This document shows positions 8,886 through 18,900 of a stretch of 64,000 nt of DNA, piece by piece. Both the position numbers and the translations under genes were made by a program. The stretch lies in assembly GCF_000218895.1 (NCBI RefSeq), contig NC_015703.1, forward strand, positions 4,973,001 to 5,037,000, given 5' to 3'. The stretch's first letter is position 1, and every line of letters starts with the position of its first letter. The notes under the pieces were generated by a model. That model ran no database searches, had not been told where the DNA came from, and saw only the letters and a program-made list of their open reading frames with translations. The stretch is from Runella slithyformis DSM 19594. GTDB taxonomy: Bacteria; Bacteroidota; Bacteroidia; Cytophagales; Spirosomataceae.

Positions 8886-9362
8886 ATGCATCCGAATCAA
8901 ATCCTCATCGAACGCTTCTATACGGCTTTTCAGCAAAAAGATTTTCGCACCATGCAACAATGCTACCATCCGGAGGTGCGTTTTTCCGATCCTGTTTTTC
9001 CCAAATTAAAAGGCGCGGAAGCAGGACTGATGTGGGAAATGCTCCTGACGCGCAGCACCGATCTGACCCTTACGTTCGGCAATGTACAGGCCGACTACCG
9101 CAGCGGAAGCTGCGACTGGGAGGCCACATACACTTTTTCGGCCACGGGTCGCAAAGTACGCAATGTCATTCACGCCGAATTTTTGTTCAAAAATGACCTC
9201 ATTTCCCGCCACGATGACCGGTTCAGTTTTTATGACTGGTCTTCGCAGGCATTGGGCCTAACGGGTAAACTGTTGGGATGGAGTCGTTTTTTGGAAGAAA
9301 AAATCCAACGAAAGGCCGCAGAGGGCCTTCATAAATTCATTCAAAAACAAACTCAAAGCTGA
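8886..9362 (+). CDS. NTF2-like (SnoaL-type) protein
   Basis: I start this at the ATG 8886-8888 (MHPNQILIERFYTAF), because the upstream in-frame extension is unlike coding sequence and includes the spacer after the SDR. The 158-residue product has the nuclear transport factor 2-like cone fold pattern: an N-terminal helix pair, then DFRTMQQCYHPEVRFSDPVF and alternating strands ending near residue 120. Such proteins are small-molecule binding or isomerase-like folds with many roles. It sits between two SDR genes and may act with them. Confidence 0.8.
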   Translation: MHPNQILIERFYTAFQQKDFRTMQQCYHPEVRFSDPVFPKLKGAEAGLMWEMLLTRSTDLTLTFGNVQADYRSGSCDWEATYTFSATGRKVRNVIHAEFLFKNDLISRHDDRFSFYDWSSQALGLTGKLLGWSRFLEEKIQRKAAEGLHKFIQKQTQS

Positions 9363-9408
9363 ACGTCGCTATATAGTATCGTTCTTTCACTCAACCTAGA
9401 ACCTCCAC

Positions 9409-10185
9409 ATGAACAGTGAACCTGCACAGGCCCTTTTTGACCTTAGGGGCAAAGTGGCCGTCATTACCGGTGCCAGTAAGGGCATTGGCGAACAAATAGC
9501 GCGGTATTGTGCTCAATTCGGCGCAAAAGTCATCATCAGCAGCCGTAAGTTAGCCGACCTCGAAGTACTGGCCGATGAGATGCGTCAAACGGGCGCGGAC
9601 GTAACGGCCGTAGAGGCAAACATGGGGGATGAAGCCCACATCAAACATCTGTTTGAAAAAGCGGTGGAAATCTACGGCGGCATTGATATATTGGTTAATA
9701 ATGCTGCTTCAAACCCTTATTACGGTCCTACCGTTGACTGTCCGGATTCAGCCTTTGATAAGATCATGGATATCAACGTGAAAGCGCCCTTTCAGCTTTC
9801 CAAAATGGTGCACCCGGTGATGAAGCTTCGCGGGGGTGGCAGTATTATCAACATCAGCAGCATTGCCGGCGAAACGCCCGACCCGGGCCTGGGCATTTAC
9901 AGTGTCAGCAAATCGGCGCTCAATATGCTGACCAAAGTGTTTGCCAAAGAGTGGGGCGACGACGGAATTAGGGTCAATGCGGTGTGCCCGGGTTTGATCA
10001 AGACAAAATTCAGCAAAGCCCTCTGGGAAAACGAAAAGACCCTGAACCATTTCACTAAACGCATACCGATATCTCGCATGGGCACGGTCGAAGAAGTGGC
10101 ATCGTTGGTGCTGTACCTGGCCTCAGACGCCTCCGGATACTGTACCGGAGGAATCTACACCGTGGATGGCGGAACGACCATTTAA
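9409..10185 (+). CDS. SDR-family oxidoreductase
   Basis: A 258-residue classical SDR with TGASKGIGEQIA near residue 20, VNNAASNPYYG near residue 96 and a YSVSKSAL catalytic Tyr/Lys motif near residue 163. Its C-terminus ends in VDGGTTI. The NNAASNPYYGP segment resembles DHRS4-like carbonyl reductases and related enzymes. It is the last gene of a three-gene co-directional group and is followed by a hairpin terminator. Confidence 0.9.
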   Translation: MNSEPAQALFDLRGKVAVITGASKGIGEQIARYCAQFGAKVIISSRKLADLEVLADEMRQTGADVTAVEANMGDEAHIKHLFEKAVEIYGGIDILVNNAASNPYYGPTVDCPDSAFDKIMDINVKAPFQLSKMVHPVMKLRGGGSIINISSIAGETPDPGLGIYSVSKSALNMLTKVFAKEWGDDGIRVNAVCPGLIKTKFSKALWENEKTLNHFTKRIPISRMGTVEEVASLVLYLASDASGYCTGGIYTVDGGTTI

Positions 10186-10195
10186 AGACGTGTGT

Positions 10196-10241
10196 AAATC
10201 CTGAGAATGAACGAAGTCACTCTCGTACATTTTCAGGATTT
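10196..10241. terminator. Hairpin between convergent SDR and folA
   Basis: AAATCCTGA-G-AATG pairs with CATT-T-TCAGGATTT across about 18 bases, followed by T residues on the plus strand. It overlaps the last codons of the convergent dihydrofolate reductase gene. Confidence 0.6.
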
Positions 10242-10724
10242 TTCGTACACCAAAAAAGAATACGGAACGGCATGTTGTGCGTCGGCGGGGAAATCCTCCC
10301 GACTTTTCAGTGTAAGCTCTTTTTCCGAAAATTCGGGGAAAAATGCATCTCCTTCAAATACCCCATGAACAAGGGTCAGGTGAAGAGAGTCGGCAAGGGG
10401 CAGGGATTGATGAAAGATCTCCGCACCGCCGATCACAAACACTTCTTTGTCATTTTTGCAGGCGTCGAGGGCTTCTGCTAAGCTGCCGACGCGGGTAAAG
10501 CCTTCTTCCACCGCGTAGTCTTCCTGACGGGTAATGACGAAATTACCTGCTTCTGAAGACAGTCGGTCGGGGGTATCGTAGCTTTTTCTTCCCATGATCA
10601 TCCGGCATCCATGGGTTACTTTAAAGAAATTGGCCCAATCGTTGGGCAATGAAGGCCAGGGTAAGCGCCCGTTCAAACCAATGGCGCGGTTTTCAGACAT
10701 GGCGCTGATGAGTGAAATTTTCAT
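10233..10724 (-). CDS. folA: Dihydrofolate reductase
   Basis: The 163-residue product has all DHFR landmarks: ISLISAMSENRAIGLNGRLPW at the N-terminus, the NADPH-binding MGRKSYDT motif near residue 45, FVIGGAEIFHQ near residue 97 and a C-terminal SFLVYEK strand. It reduces dihydrofolate to tetrahydrofolate in the cytoplasm. The length matches bacterial chromosomal enzymes. It is usually paired with thyA, but no thyA is visible here and the gene appears to be transcribed alone. Confidence 0.96.
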   Translation of the reverse strand: MKISLISAMSENRAIGLNGRLPWPSLPNDWANFFKVTHGCRMIMGRKSYDTPDRLSSEAGNFVITRQEDYAVEEGFTRVGSLAEALDACKNDKEVFVIGGAEIFHQSLPLADSLHLTLVHGVFEGDAFFPEFSEKELTLKSREDFPADAQHAVPYSFLVYEKS

Positions 10725-10852
10725 GAATAGGTTCTGTTAAAAGTCAGCTTCGTTTTAGTTCGCTAAGTTAAGGCAGGTCAGTTGCAGTTAACCGAAAAAT
10801 GAATAAAATTTAGGGGCAGGCCCCGTAAAACAGAAGAATCGAAAAATGTAAA

Positions 10853-10965
10853 CCGTAGGGGCGGGGTTTTCCTCCGCCCGGCTTGCGTGTTTGGCCACCT
10901 CGGGTTTATCTTTTTTTAATGCCGGGCAGACGCCAAATGGGCAGACGCAAGGCCTGCCCCTACGG
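10853..10965. repeat. GC-rich nested palindromic repeat
   Basis: CCGTAGGGGC (10853-10862) and GCCCCTACGG (10956-10965) enclose further GC-rich inverted segments (GGGCGGGG...CCTCCGCCC and GGGCAGACGC-type repeats). A related GGGGCAGGCCCC lies just outside at about 10812. It contains no gene. It resembles REP/MITE-like intergenic units and fills most of the 314-base gap between folA and the OmpA gene. Confidence 0.6.
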
Positions 10966-11038
10966 TATTATAAAACAAAACAGCGAGGCATAATTGCCCC
11001 GCCGTTTGTGTCCTATCCTTACTATACTACTACTACTA

Positions 11039-13369
11039 TTACTTTCCGGTCAATGCTTCACCGTCGGTGCCTCCTTTGACCGACAGAATTTTAAATTCTG
11101 TACGGCGATTCAGGCGGTGTTCGGCATCTTCACAGTTGGTGCCGTCAACGCAGTCGTTGACCAATTCAGATTCTCCATAGCCTCTGGCAACTAAACGAGA
11201 TGGCGTGATGCCTTTTCGTACCAGGTAATCAAAGGCGGCCCGGGCACGACGCTCTGACAGGCGCATGTTGTATACATCGCTGGCGCGGCTATCGGTAAAG
11301 GACCGTAATTCGATTTGCATCGTTGGGTATTTTTTCATCAATCCAACGACCTTATCCAATTCTTTGGCGGCTTCGGGGCGAATGAAATATTTGTCAAGGT
11401 CGTAGTAGATATTATCGAGCGTAAACACATCACCGGTGCCGTACATACTCAAATCACTTTCTACGATCTTCTTCTTCGTTTTCTTATTTTTATTGATGGT
11501 TTGCTCGTTGGTCGCCAACTCGTCACCTTCGGCACGCAGGTCGTAGTTACGGTTAGGATCGACTTCAAACTCATACCCACCGTCGGCACCCGTCACTACG
11601 GTGCGTTCGGCACCCGTTTTCTGGTCGCGCAGCGTTACTTTTACGCCTTCCTGCGGTGCCTGATTCACTTCCCGTTTCACGGTTCCGCGTAAGATTGTGT
11701 TTTCGCTCTTGTTGAGGTAGATCGACACGCTCATTTGAGGATTGGCCGATTGGGTCATGGTCGAGAATCGAACGTTGTTGGTGGCGTATCCTTCTTTGAT
11801 GGCTTTGAAGTCATACTCCGTTTGGGCTTCCAGACAGATTTTGGCGGCTCCGTCGATGCCGGTTTGCTGCATATCCTGATTGGAGCCGTTTTTCACAATC
11901 CGAACGTCGGCACCTTCAATAGGTGTATTGGTTTTTGCATCAAGTACCAGGATTTCAAGCGGGCGACAGGTGCGTTTGAAACTGTAAATATTGTCGTCCG
12001 AAACGCCTTTGCTGCGGTTGGAGCTGAAATAGCCGGTACCCAATTCTTTGTCGGTGATGAGACCAAAATCGTCTTTTTCGGAGTTGATGGGCGCGCCCAG
12101 GTTCTTGACTCCTTTGTAGGCAATCCCTTCTTTCAGTTCGGCGTAGAAAATGTCTAACCCACCCAAACCCTCGTGTCCGTCGGACGCGAAATAGAGGTTG
12201 CCGGCAGCATCAATAAACGGAAACATTTCGTTGCCTTCGGTATTGATCTCTTTGCCCAGATTGACCGGTACGCCCCACTGGCCGTTGTTGTATTCGACGA
12301 CGTACACGTCCGTTCCGCCAAATCCCCCCGGCATATCCGACACAAAGTAGAGCTTGGAATCATCGGGAGAAAGGGCCGGGTGACCGCAGGAATAATCGTT
12401 GTTGTTGAAAGGTAATTCTTTTACACCGCCCCAATCTTTGCCTTTTTGGTCAGCAATGTACAGTTTCAGTTTATTGACACCATCGTTGCTTTTTCTGGTT
12501 TTTCCGCTGTTGTAGTTATTGCGGGTAAACACCACTTTGGTGTAATCCTTGAAGAAAGTAGCGGGACCTTCGTGGTATTTGGTATTGAGGGTACGGCTGA
12601 ATTTTTCGGCTTTCGTAACGGGCATCGGGAGGTCTTCAGCGGCGGAGGCTTCCGTTAATGCGCCGGAGTTGCCGTTTTTAGAGGAAGAGCCACTTAGGGC
12701 GCCTGTTGTATTGAGGTACGTATCTTTTACGCCTTTCAGCGCTGATGTATCGGGCGTAAAATATAGGTCTAAAAAGGGGGTTTGATTCCAGTTGAAAACG
12801 CGTTTGATAATTCCCGATTCGGCCCGGGCCGAAACGAACACCAACCCGCCTTTAAAATACATCGGACTGAAATCGGCCTGTTTGGAGTTGACGGGCAGGT
12901 ATTCTACGTGATACATGGCCGAATCTTTGTAGAAGCGGTTCATATCCATGTAGGTCACTGCAAATTTTCGGCCGCGTAAATCTGCAGATTGCCGATCAGC
13001 ATATTTACTGTACATTCTCTGCGATTCACGGTGTCTTCCGTTACTAGCCAAGGCTTGAGCAAAATATAAGTAATTGCGGCTGTCGGCATCGGCAAAACTT
13101 TCTATCAATTGTCCGTAGACCCTTTCGGCATTGCGGGTATCCTGCAGACGTCGGTAGCTGTATGCCAACTTTTCCAGCGCTTCTTTACGTTCGACAGGGT
13201 CAGATTTTTTGTCGGTACGAAGGAATTCCTCATAGCCCCGTACAGCATCGGCATAGCTGTATTCGTCAAAGGCCCGGTTAGCCGACCGCAGTCTGGCGTT
13301 TTGGGCGAAAGCGTTGAGTGTCATTAGGGCGAGAACAAATCCCAACGCAATTTTACCTACGGTTTTCAT
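11039..13369 (-). CDS. OmpA-family protein with TPR, PD40 propeller and CRD domains (PorE-like layout)
   Basis: I choose the ATG at 13367-13369 because a clean signal peptide follows (KTVGKIALGFVLALM...FAQ), giving 776 residues. Domain order is TPR helices (about 25-150), PD40/WD40-type propeller repeats (about 180-470, e.g. YSCGHPALSPDDSKLYFVSD), two carboxypeptidase-regulatory-like beta domains (about 490-640), and a C-terminal OmpA peptidoglycan-binding domain with the YNMRLSERRARAAFDYL motif. This matches the layout of PorE, an outer-membrane/peptidoglycan anchor of the type IX secretion machinery. Bacteroidota have many paralogues, so a direct PorE role is unproven. No PorP/SprF-like neighbour is present. 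Confidence 0.88.
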   Translation of the reverse strand: MKTVGKIALGFVLALMTLNAFAQNARLRSANRAFDEYSYADAVRGYEEFLRTDKKSDPVERKEALEKLAYSYRRLQDTRNAERVYGQLIESFADADSRNYLYFAQALASNGRHRESQRMYSKYADRQSADLRGRKFAVTYMDMNRFYKDSAMYHVEYLPVNSKQADFSPMYFKGGLVFVSARAESGIIKRVFNWNQTPFLDLYFTPDTSALKGVKDTYLNTTGALSGSSSKNGNSGALTEASAAEDLPMPVTKAEKFSRTLNTKYHEGPATFFKDYTKVVFTRNNYNSGKTRKSNDGVNKLKLYIADQKGKDWGGVKELPFNNNDYSCGHPALSPDDSKLYFVSDMPGGFGGTDVYVVEYNNGQWGVPVNLGKEINTEGNEMFPFIDAAGNLYFASDGHEGLGGLDIFYAELKEGIAYKGVKNLGAPINSEKDDFGLITDKELGTGYFSSNRSKGVSDDNIYSFKRTCRPLEILVLDAKTNTPIEGADVRIVKNGSNQDMQQTGIDGAAKICLEAQTEYDFKAIKEGYATNNVRFSTMTQSANPQMSVSIYLNKSENTILRGTVKREVNQAPQEGVKVTLRDQKTGAERTVVTGADGGYEFEVDPNRNYDLRAEGDELATNEQTINKNKKTKKKIVESDLSMYGTGDVFTLDNIYYDLDKYFIRPEAAKELDKVVGLMKKYPTMQIELRSFTDSRASDVYNMRLSERRARAAFDYLVRKGITPSRLVARGYGESELVNDCVDGTNCEDAEHRLNRRTEFKILSVKGGTDGEALTGK

Positions 13370-13514
13370 AGTCAAAAGTGTTACAGTAGCAGGAAAATAG
13401 GATTTCATCTACTGAACTTCAAATATTGTGCCAAATTCTATAATTGACGATTAGCTGTTGAAAAAAAGGCGGCAACAATATGATTTTATTGATATACAGT
13501 TGAATATGAATGGG

Positions 13515-14834
13515 TTATGTTTTGGTAAATTTGAGGATTTTTGTCGTTTTTTCATTGACTTTAAAACGCTCATCGCCTCTAAAACCTACCAGCCACGCTA
13601 TATTACCCTCGGATTCCACTACGTATACCTGTCCTTTCAGGCTTCTCGGTACTTTGACATCCACCAGAAAATCGCTGATTTTCTTTCGTTTTCCCTGCAT
13701 TCCCAAAGGACAGAGCCAATCGCCCGGCTGCCAAAGACGCAGCGTTAACGGAAATGCGAGGGCATCGGCGTCGAGGTAGGCGACGTTCGGGTTTTTCTCA
13801 GAACTCAATTTTTCTACCTCTACCCATTGTAAACATCCTTCTGAATAAACGATTTCCCGGTCCTTTTCTTCCAATGTATAACTGATTTCGGTTGGCTTCT
13901 GTACGGGATGCACGAGCCAGCCCCCCCGGTCCAAGGTCAAGATGTGGGTAGAAGAAAAAAAGCGCTGCCCCGTTTGACCGTTTCGGGCCGTCCAAATCTT
14001 TTTTATTTGATGATAATGAAACCCAAAGTCGCTGAGCCACCGGGCCAGCAGTTCAAGCGGTGCCGCCTGCTTTTCCAAAGCCGCAATGAACAACCGATGA
14101 GTGGCCCCGTCCGTTTGCAGGATTTCGGCTTCGAGGCCTTTCGTGTAGGCTGAGAGCAGCGTTTCGGACGCTTTCACGCGCTCGGACAGCCGGGCAGCGG
14201 CGGCCGAGATGTTGGGGTTGATTGTCCGTAAAGTGGGGATGACATCGTGCCGCAGGCGATTGCGCACATAGTCTACGGAAGCATTGGAGCTGTCTTCCCG
14301 CCAAGTCAGCCGGCGTTGGGTCAGAAATGTGCTGATTTCGGTGCGTGTGGCAAAAAGCAGTGGGCGTACGATAAAGCCGTTTTTGGGAAGAATACCGTAC
14401 AGACCGGCCAATCCCGTTCCCCGGGTGATGTTCATCAATATCGTTTCGAGGAGGTCGTCCTGTTGGTGTGCTGTGAGAATATAGTCGTATCGGTGAACTT
14501 GGCGCAGTTCTTCAAACCACGGATAGCGCAATTCTCGGGCTGCCATTTGGGTGGAAATGCCTTCGTTTTTGGCAAAGGTCTTGGCATCAAAACGTCGTAC
14601 GTAGCATTCAGCCCCGCACCGATGCGCCAGCGCCCTTACAAAGGCTTCGTCGGCCTCTGAATCGTCTCCTCTTAACTGAAAATTGCAGTGGGCAATGCCG
14701 AAAGTAAACCCCGCCTGCCGACAAAGTTCCGTCAGCACCACGGAATCAATGCCCCCGCTGACCGTGAGCAGCAATCGGCTGGCGGGCGTGAACAGTTGAT
14801 GTTCGGTAATAAAAGTTAAGAAAGCGTTCAGCAT
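13515..14834 (-). CDS. tilS: tRNA(Ile) lysidine synthetase
   Basis: A 439-residue protein. The PP-loop ATP-pyrophosphatase motif SGGIDS is at residues 26-31, HCNFQLRGDDSEADEAFV follows in the TilS pattern, and HQQDDLLETILMNITRG is near residue 115. The C-terminal half has the lysidine synthetase substrate-binding/C-terminal domains (RLWQPGDWLCPLGMQG, KKISDFLVD). It converts the wobble cytidine of tRNA-Ile(CAU) to lysidine and is essential. It is oriented like the OmpA gene but separated by a spacer of about 145 bases. Confidence 0.96.
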   Translation of the reverse strand: MLNAFLTFITEHQLFTPASRLLLTVSGGIDSVVLTELCRQAGFTFGIAHCNFQLRGDDSEADEAFVRALAHRCGAECYVRRFDAKTFAKNEGISTQMAARELRYPWFEELRQVHRYDYILTAHQQDDLLETILMNITRGTGLAGLYGILPKNGFIVRPLLFATRTEISTFLTQRRLTWREDSSNASVDYVRNRLRHDVIPTLRTINPNISAAAARLSERVKASETLLSAYTKGLEAEILQTDGATHRLFIAALEKQAAPLELLARWLSDFGFHYHQIKKIWTARNGQTGQRFFSSTHILTLDRGGWLVHPVQKPTEISYTLEEKDREIVYSEGCLQWVEVEKLSSEKNPNVAYLDADALAFPLTLRLWQPGDWLCPLGMQGKRKKISDFLVDVKVPRSLKGQVYVVESEGNIAWLVGFRGDERFKVNEKTTKILKFTKT

Positions 14835-14875
14835 GGGTCAAAGGGAAATTCAGGCAAAGATACGAACAAAAAAGA

Positions 14876-14907
14876 ACGTCGGCGCGGGGTAGCATCCCGG
14901 CCGACGT
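14876..14907. repeat. ACGTCGGC...GCCGACGT palindrome
   Basis: A 32-base near-perfect hairpin lies between tilS and the isomerase gene. Its outer arms are shared with the palindrome at 15955-15987 on the other side of the isomerase. There is no T-tract, so it may be a REP-like unit rather than a simple terminator. Confidence 0.6.
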
Positions 14908-14930
14908 CAGCACTGGTTTTATTCCTGACG

Positions 14931-15926
14931 TTAACGCAACAACGCTTTTTCCAACAGCGCCTTGGTGGCCCGGATGCCGGCGTCTTCGTCGAGATAATTT
15001 TCTTTGGCCCCCATCATTTTCATGAATCCGCCTTCGTACTCGATCCCGATGAATCCTTTGAAACTCTTGGGGAGTTCTGCTTTTACGATTGGCATCATTT
15101 GGTTGAAATCAACGTCGGTACAGTTTCCGTTGGCATCAAACAGATGCGTTTTGGCGCTGACACCTTTGGCGTAAGGCATGAGTTTTTTGACGCCTTCGTA
15201 TTTGTCAAATTCGTTCAGTACTTTAGCGTCTCTGAAACCTTCCATGGTCATGGTTTTGGGGGCTTCGCGCTCGGTAAAGTTGCCGAAATCAGGTAAAACG
15301 CCCGCATACGGGTTTTTAACCTGTTTCAACAGACTTACCAGCCAATCGGGGTTGGTCGATACGTTAATGTGGTTTTCGATGATGACTCCAATGCCCGCTT
15401 TTTCACCGAATTCGACCAGTCTGCCGTAACCTTCTACTCCCGCTTTCATCAGTTCAGCGGGAGTGCCGTCGCCGGTCATGTTTACCCGAATGGAGTGGCA
15501 GCCTAAAAATTTGGCGGCTTCGATCCATTTATAATGATTCTCCACGGCTTTGGTGCGTTTGGCAGGGTCGCCTGCACCCAAATCTCCTTCGTTGTCGACC
15601 ATGATAAGCACGTTGGTGACGCCCAAATCTGCGGTACGTTGTTTAAGTTCGGAAAGATACGCTTGGTCTTTGGCTTTGTCGGCCCAAAACATGGATACGT
15701 ATTCGACCGCACTGATGCCGAAATCGTTTTTGGCTTTGGCCGGAAAATCCATGTTTTTGAGTTTGCCGCTGAACAAAGAGCCGGCCAGTGAAAACTCGGC
15801 CAACGATATGGTAAACCAAGGCTTTGCCGCCGCAAGGGCAGATTCTGCCACAAGACCTGCGGCCGCAACCATTCCCAGTTGATTCAGGAATTGGCGGCGA
15901 TTGAGGTGATTATCTTGAAATGTCAT
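14931..15926 (-). CDS. Sugar phosphate isomerase/epimerase-like TIM barrel, Tat-type signal
   Basis: Starting at the ATG 15924-15926 the protein has 331 residues and opens with NRRQFLNQLGMVAAAGL, a twin-arginine-like signal. The rest is an AP endonuclease family 2/xylose isomerase-like barrel, with metal-site features such as GVIIENH near residue 190, VLPDFGNF near residue 220 and GIEYEGG near residue 300. Such enzymes act on sugars or inositols, and this one would be periplasmic. It lies just downstream of the ThuA/GSDH gene on the same strand, a pairing consistent with extracytoplasmic carbohydrate metabolism. The substrate is unknown. Confidence 0.85.
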   Translation of the reverse strand: MTFQDNHLNRRQFLNQLGMVAAAGLVAESALAAAKPWFTISLAEFSLAGSLFSGKLKNMDFPAKAKNDFGISAVEYVSMFWADKAKDQAYLSELKQRTADLGVTNVLIMVDNEGDLGAGDPAKRTKAVENHYKWIEAAKFLGCHSIRVNMTGDGTPAELMKAGVEGYGRLVEFGEKAGIGVIIENHINVSTNPDWLVSLLKQVKNPYAGVLPDFGNFTEREAPKTMTMEGFRDAKVLNEFDKYEGVKKLMPYAKGVSAKTHLFDANGNCTDVDFNQMMPIVKAELPKSFKGFIGIEYEGGFMKMMGAKENYLDEDAGIRATKALLEKALLR

Positions 15927-15954
15927 TTTTTGTAAATAGTTACAGTTGGTTTTT

Positions 15955-15987
15955 AACGTCGGCGAGGTTCGGAACCTCGCCGACGTT
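15955..15987. repeat. Perfect 33-base palindrome between two co-directional genes
   Basis: AACGTCGGCGAGGTTC, a central G, and its exact reverse complement form a 16-bp stem with no loop allowance. It lies in the gap between the ThuA gene stop and the isomerase start and shares its arms with 14876-14907. It could attenuate or process the message, or be a REP-type repeat. Confidence 0.65.
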
Positions 15988-15991
15988 GGCA

Positions 15992-18900
15992 TTACTCCTT
16001 CTTTCCTTCAAATACCATTCCCATAGCTTCCAACTTGATTTTGGTAACGTTGGCAGCCTCATCCCGAATAAAGTATACCATTGCTTTGCCGTCGGCATCA
16101 AATTTGTCGTGAGTACCGGTAGGGTTTATTGCTCCGCCCTGTCCGCCGGTATCCATGATTACCTTGCCGTCTTTGACTTTTACTTCGATGTATTCAAAAG
16201 GCAGTCCGGTCATTTTATATTTACCGGCGTAGGCACTGAGGTCATTTTTAGGGGCTGCCTCAACCTCCCGGGCATTGGCTGCGTCAGATGCGCCGTTTTT
16301 AAATTCGATTCCCATCACGATCATGAGTGAACCTTCTGCCTTAGGGTTTTGGAAAACTAAAAAAATGTCATGTATACCTTCGGTGGGAGTAAGGTTGATT
16401 TTTACCGCATTTCCTCCAAAACCTCCCTGATCCGTAGCTGCGATAAACCCTGATTCGCCGATGACCTTGCCCGTTGGGGAATCTAAACGAACCTCAATGT
16501 TTCCTCCCTGTGCATTTAGCTGAGCCTTAGGAGTGGCAACGGTCAATTCAATCCGTTGAATACCCGTCAGATCAGCCTGATTTAGTAGTGCGTAAGAGCC
16601 TGACTTGCCGGGAATGATCAAGTCATTGCCACCAAAAGACATTTTTGAGACAGACTCGTATTTATCAAAGCCATGAGGGCTCATTTTGGCATTGCGCAGG
16701 GTGAATGTTTGCTCTGAGCTAAGTGAAGGCAAGCCGTTGTTTCCCTGATCTTCGTACGAAGCGCGAAGTATGTACACTCCCTGTCCTTTATCATTGGCCG
16801 GTACTTTGGTGGTATATACACCTGCTGTCGGCAATGAATTAGCGTTGGCTTTTTCGTTGGAAAGGCTCAAAATGTATTTTACCATATCGCCGGCATCGGC
16901 GGCCGAAAGTTGCGGGTGGCCTGCCATGGGCGTTTCGCCCCACACGCCGCTGCCGCCTGAAATGATCTTTTTAGCCAGTCTTTCGACTGCACCAGCATCG
17001 CCTTTGTATTTCTGTGCAATGGCGCGGTACATGGGCCCGATGGATTTTTTGTCAATGCTGTGACACGCCTGACAGTCGCTTGCGGCAATCAATTTTTTTC
17101 CGGTGGCAAAACCGGCACTTGCATCTGCCGAGCGGTGCCCCTGGGCAATGGCTATTTTGTCATAGCCTTCGGCCAGATAGTCAATGCTGACGGCCACCTG
17201 TTCGGGTTTGATCTTTCCGTTGGCCAAACTTCCGTCTTCTTTATCGTTTACCTTTACCTCATACTCAAGTGATTTGTTGGCAAAAAAGAAGGTCTTATTG
17301 CTTTTCGGGAGGTCAAAGGTCAGGACCGGCGGCTCATTGCCGGCCGTCAATTCCAATGCTTGGGTATTGGTAGCGCCTTTGGCATCGGTCACGGTCAATG
17401 TGGCTTTATACACGCCCGCTTTGGCAAGCGTCAGCGAAGGATTAGCCTCGGTGACCACTTTGGAAAAACCGTCTTTGGAGGTAATTTTCCACGAATATTT
17501 CAGCGCATCTCCGTCGGCATCGGTGGTTCCTTTGGAAGAAAGATTGACTTTGAAAGGAAGAGAACCGCCCATCTTATCGGCCGCTATCTGCACGACCGGT
17601 TTTCGGTTGCCACCGTTGTATTCGATGCGGATCAGCCTCGCGTCGTCATTGGCCGTGAACCAGCCCGAACCGTATTCAAGCATGTACAGATCGCCGTTGG
17701 CGTCAAACTCCATATCCATCGGATTGCTGAATTTGTAGCTCGGCATAAAGCGGTCCATGGATACGTAGTTGCCGTCTTTGTCCATCGTTACGGCCATGAT
17801 CCAGCCGCGCATCCAGTCGTAGGTCAGGATTTTTCCGTCGTAATACTTAGGAAAGGCACGAGGGGCATTTTTAAAATCTTCGCTGTAAAACACCGGCCCG
17901 GCCATGGCATTGCGACCGCCGCTTCCCACCATCGGAAACTCGGGCGATTCGCCGTAAGGATACCAAATGAAGGCTTTTTGCGCAGGAGGTAATTCTTTCA
18001 GACCGGTATTGTTGGGAGAGGTGTTGATGGGTTTGGCAGCGTCCCATTTTGCGCCGGAGGTATTGGTCGCGAAATCAAACTTGTTGTACGCTTTGTTGTC
18101 GCCCACAAAATGAGGCCAACCGAAATTTCCCGCTTTGCGCGCCTGACCCACTTCATCGTGTCCGGCCGGGCCGCGGTCATCGGCGGGTTTATTGGCATCG
18201 GGGCCCACTTCGCCCCAGTACACAAAACCTGTTTTTTGATCCACGGAGATACGGAACGGGTTACGATGGCCCATGGTGTAAATTTCAGGGCGGGTTTGCG
18301 ACGTTCCCTTGGGAAACAGGTTTCCTTCGGGAATCGTATAGGTGCCGTCCGGTTGCGGTTTGATACGGATGATTTTTCCGCGCAAATCATTGGTGTTTGC
18401 CGATGATTTTTGCGCATCCCACGATTCACGGCCCGGGCGCTCATCGCTGGGACTGAAGCCGTTGGAGCCGTGTGGGTTGGTATTATCACCCGTGGAAAGG
18501 TATAAGTTTCCTGCTTTGTCCCACGCGATAGAGCCGCCGGTGTGGCAGCATTCTTCGCGTTGAGTGGCTACTTCCAGAATGACTTTTTTAGAATTCAGGA
18601 CCAATTCATCACCGCGTAATTCGTAGCGGGTCAGAATGTTTTTAGGTTCGCCGCCGGCGGGTGAGTAGTAGAGGTAGATCCAGTGATTTTGGGCAAAATT
18701 GGGATCTTTGCTCAATCCCAACACTCCATCTTCACCTTCCGAAACTTTGCCCTCTTTGCTCGTATACTTGGTGTTTACGTCCAATTTGGCGATGGTTTTC
18801 AACTGCTTGGTTTTGGTGTTATACAAACGAACTTCTCCTTTGCGCTGAATGAATAAAATACGTCCGTCGCCCAATACGGAAAGCTCCATGGGCTCATCCA

